DNA from: JAFLBI01 sp964616465
Lineage (GTDB): Bacteria > Bacteroidota > Bacteroidia > Chitinophagales > Chitinophagaceae
Length of the DNA stretch: 64,000 bases
Assembly (NCBI GenBank): GCA_964616465.1
Contig: CAZTTO010000001.1
Location: forward strand, 124,001-188,000
Direction: 5' to 3'
Below, in pieces: positions 63,111 through 64,000 of the stretch (positions within the stretch are counted from its first letter, which is position 1; each line of letters opens with the position of its first letter). The notes beneath the pieces were generated by a model. It made no database searches and was not told the DNA's origin. It worked only from the letters and a program-made list of their open reading frames with translations. Made by a program: the position numbers and the translations under genes.

Positions 63111-64000
63111 ATGGCTCAAAATATCATCAAGAAAACGCCTTTATCCTCATTAGGATACGATTTTATTTCAGGCGATTACTTGCCGGAAGGCGAGAATGAA
63201 TACTATTTGAGGAATCGTCAGATTAATAATGGTATTCACTACAGAAGACTCAATGCTTATGAAATTGAAGTACTCGTAAGAAACAGAAATACGAGCGACG
63301 ACTGGAATAATATACTTGTATCCGATGCATTTAATCCAGAGCTTGTAAAAAACTGTAAGTTCTTCGGACTTGTAAGAATTGGAAAACTTGAGCCTTTTTG
63401 TGTGGGGTTTAGCGATTTACGACTTCCTGTTGGATTGTACAATTCTACAATCATTAGCTGCGACTTTGGCGATAATGTTGTAATTGACAATGTAAATTAT
63501 TTATCGCACTATATCATTGGCAACGATGTTATAATTAGCAACATCAATGAAATGATCAATACCAATCATTCTAAGTTTGGGAATGGTATTGTTAAGCAGG
63601 GAGAAAAAGAAGAAGTTAGAATTTGGTTGGAACTTTGCAATGAAAATACAGGTCGAAAAATTATGCCTTTTAATGGCATGCTTGCTGGTGATGCATATAT
63701 CTGGAGTAAATTCAAAGATGACCAAGTACTGCAAGAAAAACTCAAAGAATTTACTGAAAACAAATTTCCTTCTAACAGAGGTTACTATGGGAAAGTTGGT
63801 GACAGAAGTGTGATTAAAAATTCTAAGATTATTAAAGATGTTTGGTTTGGAAGCGATTGTTATGTGAAGGGTGCAAACAAACTAAAAAATCTAACTATTA
63901 ACTCCGGGGAAAAAGGAAGAACACAAATTGGCGAAGGCGTTGAACTAGTGAACGGAATTATAGGCTATGGATGTAGAATTTTCTACGGCTCAAAAGCTGT
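63111..64000 (+). CDS. DUF4954 family protein, N-terminal part (cut by window end)
   Basis: ATG ten bases after the glmS stop opens a frame that stays open to the window edge (296 codons). Sequence MAQNIIKKTPLSSLGYDFISGDYLP, HYRRLNAYEIEVLVRNRNTSDDW and then hexapeptide-like beta-helix stretches (IISCDFGDNVVIDNVNYLSHYIIGNDVIISNI) match DUF4954, a Bacteroidota family of left-handed beta-helix proteins resembling nucleotide-sugar pyrophosphorylase/acyltransferase C-termini. Function unknown; operon position with glmS hints at amino-sugar metabolism (inference). Confidence 0.85.
   Translation, partial: MAQNIIKKTPLSSLGYDFISGDYLPEGENEYYLRNRQINNGIHYRRLNAYEIEVLVRNRNTSDDWNNILVSDAFNPELVKNCKFFGLVRIGKLEPFCVGFSDLRLPVGLYNSTIISCDFGDNVVIDNVNYLSHYIIGNDVIISNINEMINTNHSKFGNGIVKQGEKEEVRIWLELCNENTGRKIMPFNGMLAGDAYIWSKFKDDQVLQEKLKEFTENKFPSNRGYYGKVGDRSVIKNSKIIKDVWFGSDCYVKGANKLKNLTINSGEKGRTQIGEGVELVNGIIGYGCRIFYGSKA

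Overview
The window is a chromosomal segment of a member of the Bacteroidota, most likely family Chitinophagaceae (a Sediminibacterium-like relative is my best guess from protein flavour and low G+C; the genus is inference). Evidence: recurring TAnnTTTG -7 promoter boxes, several with TTG 18-19 bp upstream; no Shine-Dalgarno reliance; a PorP/SprF protein beside a protein with a gliding/T9SS C-terminal domain; a CarboxypepD-reg/plug/beta-barrel receptor; an OmpA protein with thrombospondin type-3 repeats. I see no prophage, insertion sequence, CRISPR array or rRNA operon; nearly all of it is core genome.

Layout. 1-4.8 kb: end of an RluA-type pseudouridine synthase, a SIMPL protein, an Lrp/AsnC regulator, ahcY, an orphan ABC ATPase, a cold-shock-domain protein. 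4.8-14.2 kb (minus strand): the translation/transcription block tRNA-Thr(TGT)-Tyr-Gly-Thr(GGT)-tuf-tRNA-Trp-secE-nusG | rplK-rplA-rplJ-rplL | rpoB, cut by terminators into at least three units; rpoC does not follow rpoB. 14.3-17.6 kb: hpf, a Xer recombinase, etfBA. 17.6-24.6 kb: a lipoprotein, a DUF3817 protein, a bifunctional nuclease, ispE, plsC, priA, murB. 24.7-32.5 kb: envelope genes (OmpA, RlpA-like, VanX-like dipeptidase, two glycosyltransferases, a beta-barrel receptor) and an ArsC/Spx-like protein.

32.4-50.7 kb (minus strand) is the most interesting part: complete histidine and tryptophan pathways spread over two amino-acid-attenuated operons. Operon 1 begins with a leader peptide carrying five consecutive His codons and a terminator/antiterminator pair, followed by hisG-hisD-hisC-PQQ dehydrogenase-cytochrome c-hisB(-outer membrane protein). 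Operon 2 begins with a leader peptide carrying two consecutive Trp codons and a hairpin with an alternative pairing, followed by trpE-G-D-C-F-B-A-hisH-hisA-hisF-hisIE-tlpA. Four of the eight histidine genes therefore sit behind a tryptophan-sensing leader.

50.7-64 kb: a large S9 peptidase, the PorP/SprF and T9SS cargo pair, a 6-phosphogluconolactonase-like propeller, an FKBP prolyl isomerase, a small SET-domain protein, mgtE, glmS, and the start of a DUF4954 gene cut by the window edge.

Gene starts were moved from the longest ORF when a signal peptide, family alignment or upstream -7 box favoured a downstream codon. No stretch over 300 bases lacks annotation; the longest non-protein stretch (13.44-14.36 kb) holds four tRNAs, a tRNA fragment, a promoter and a terminator.
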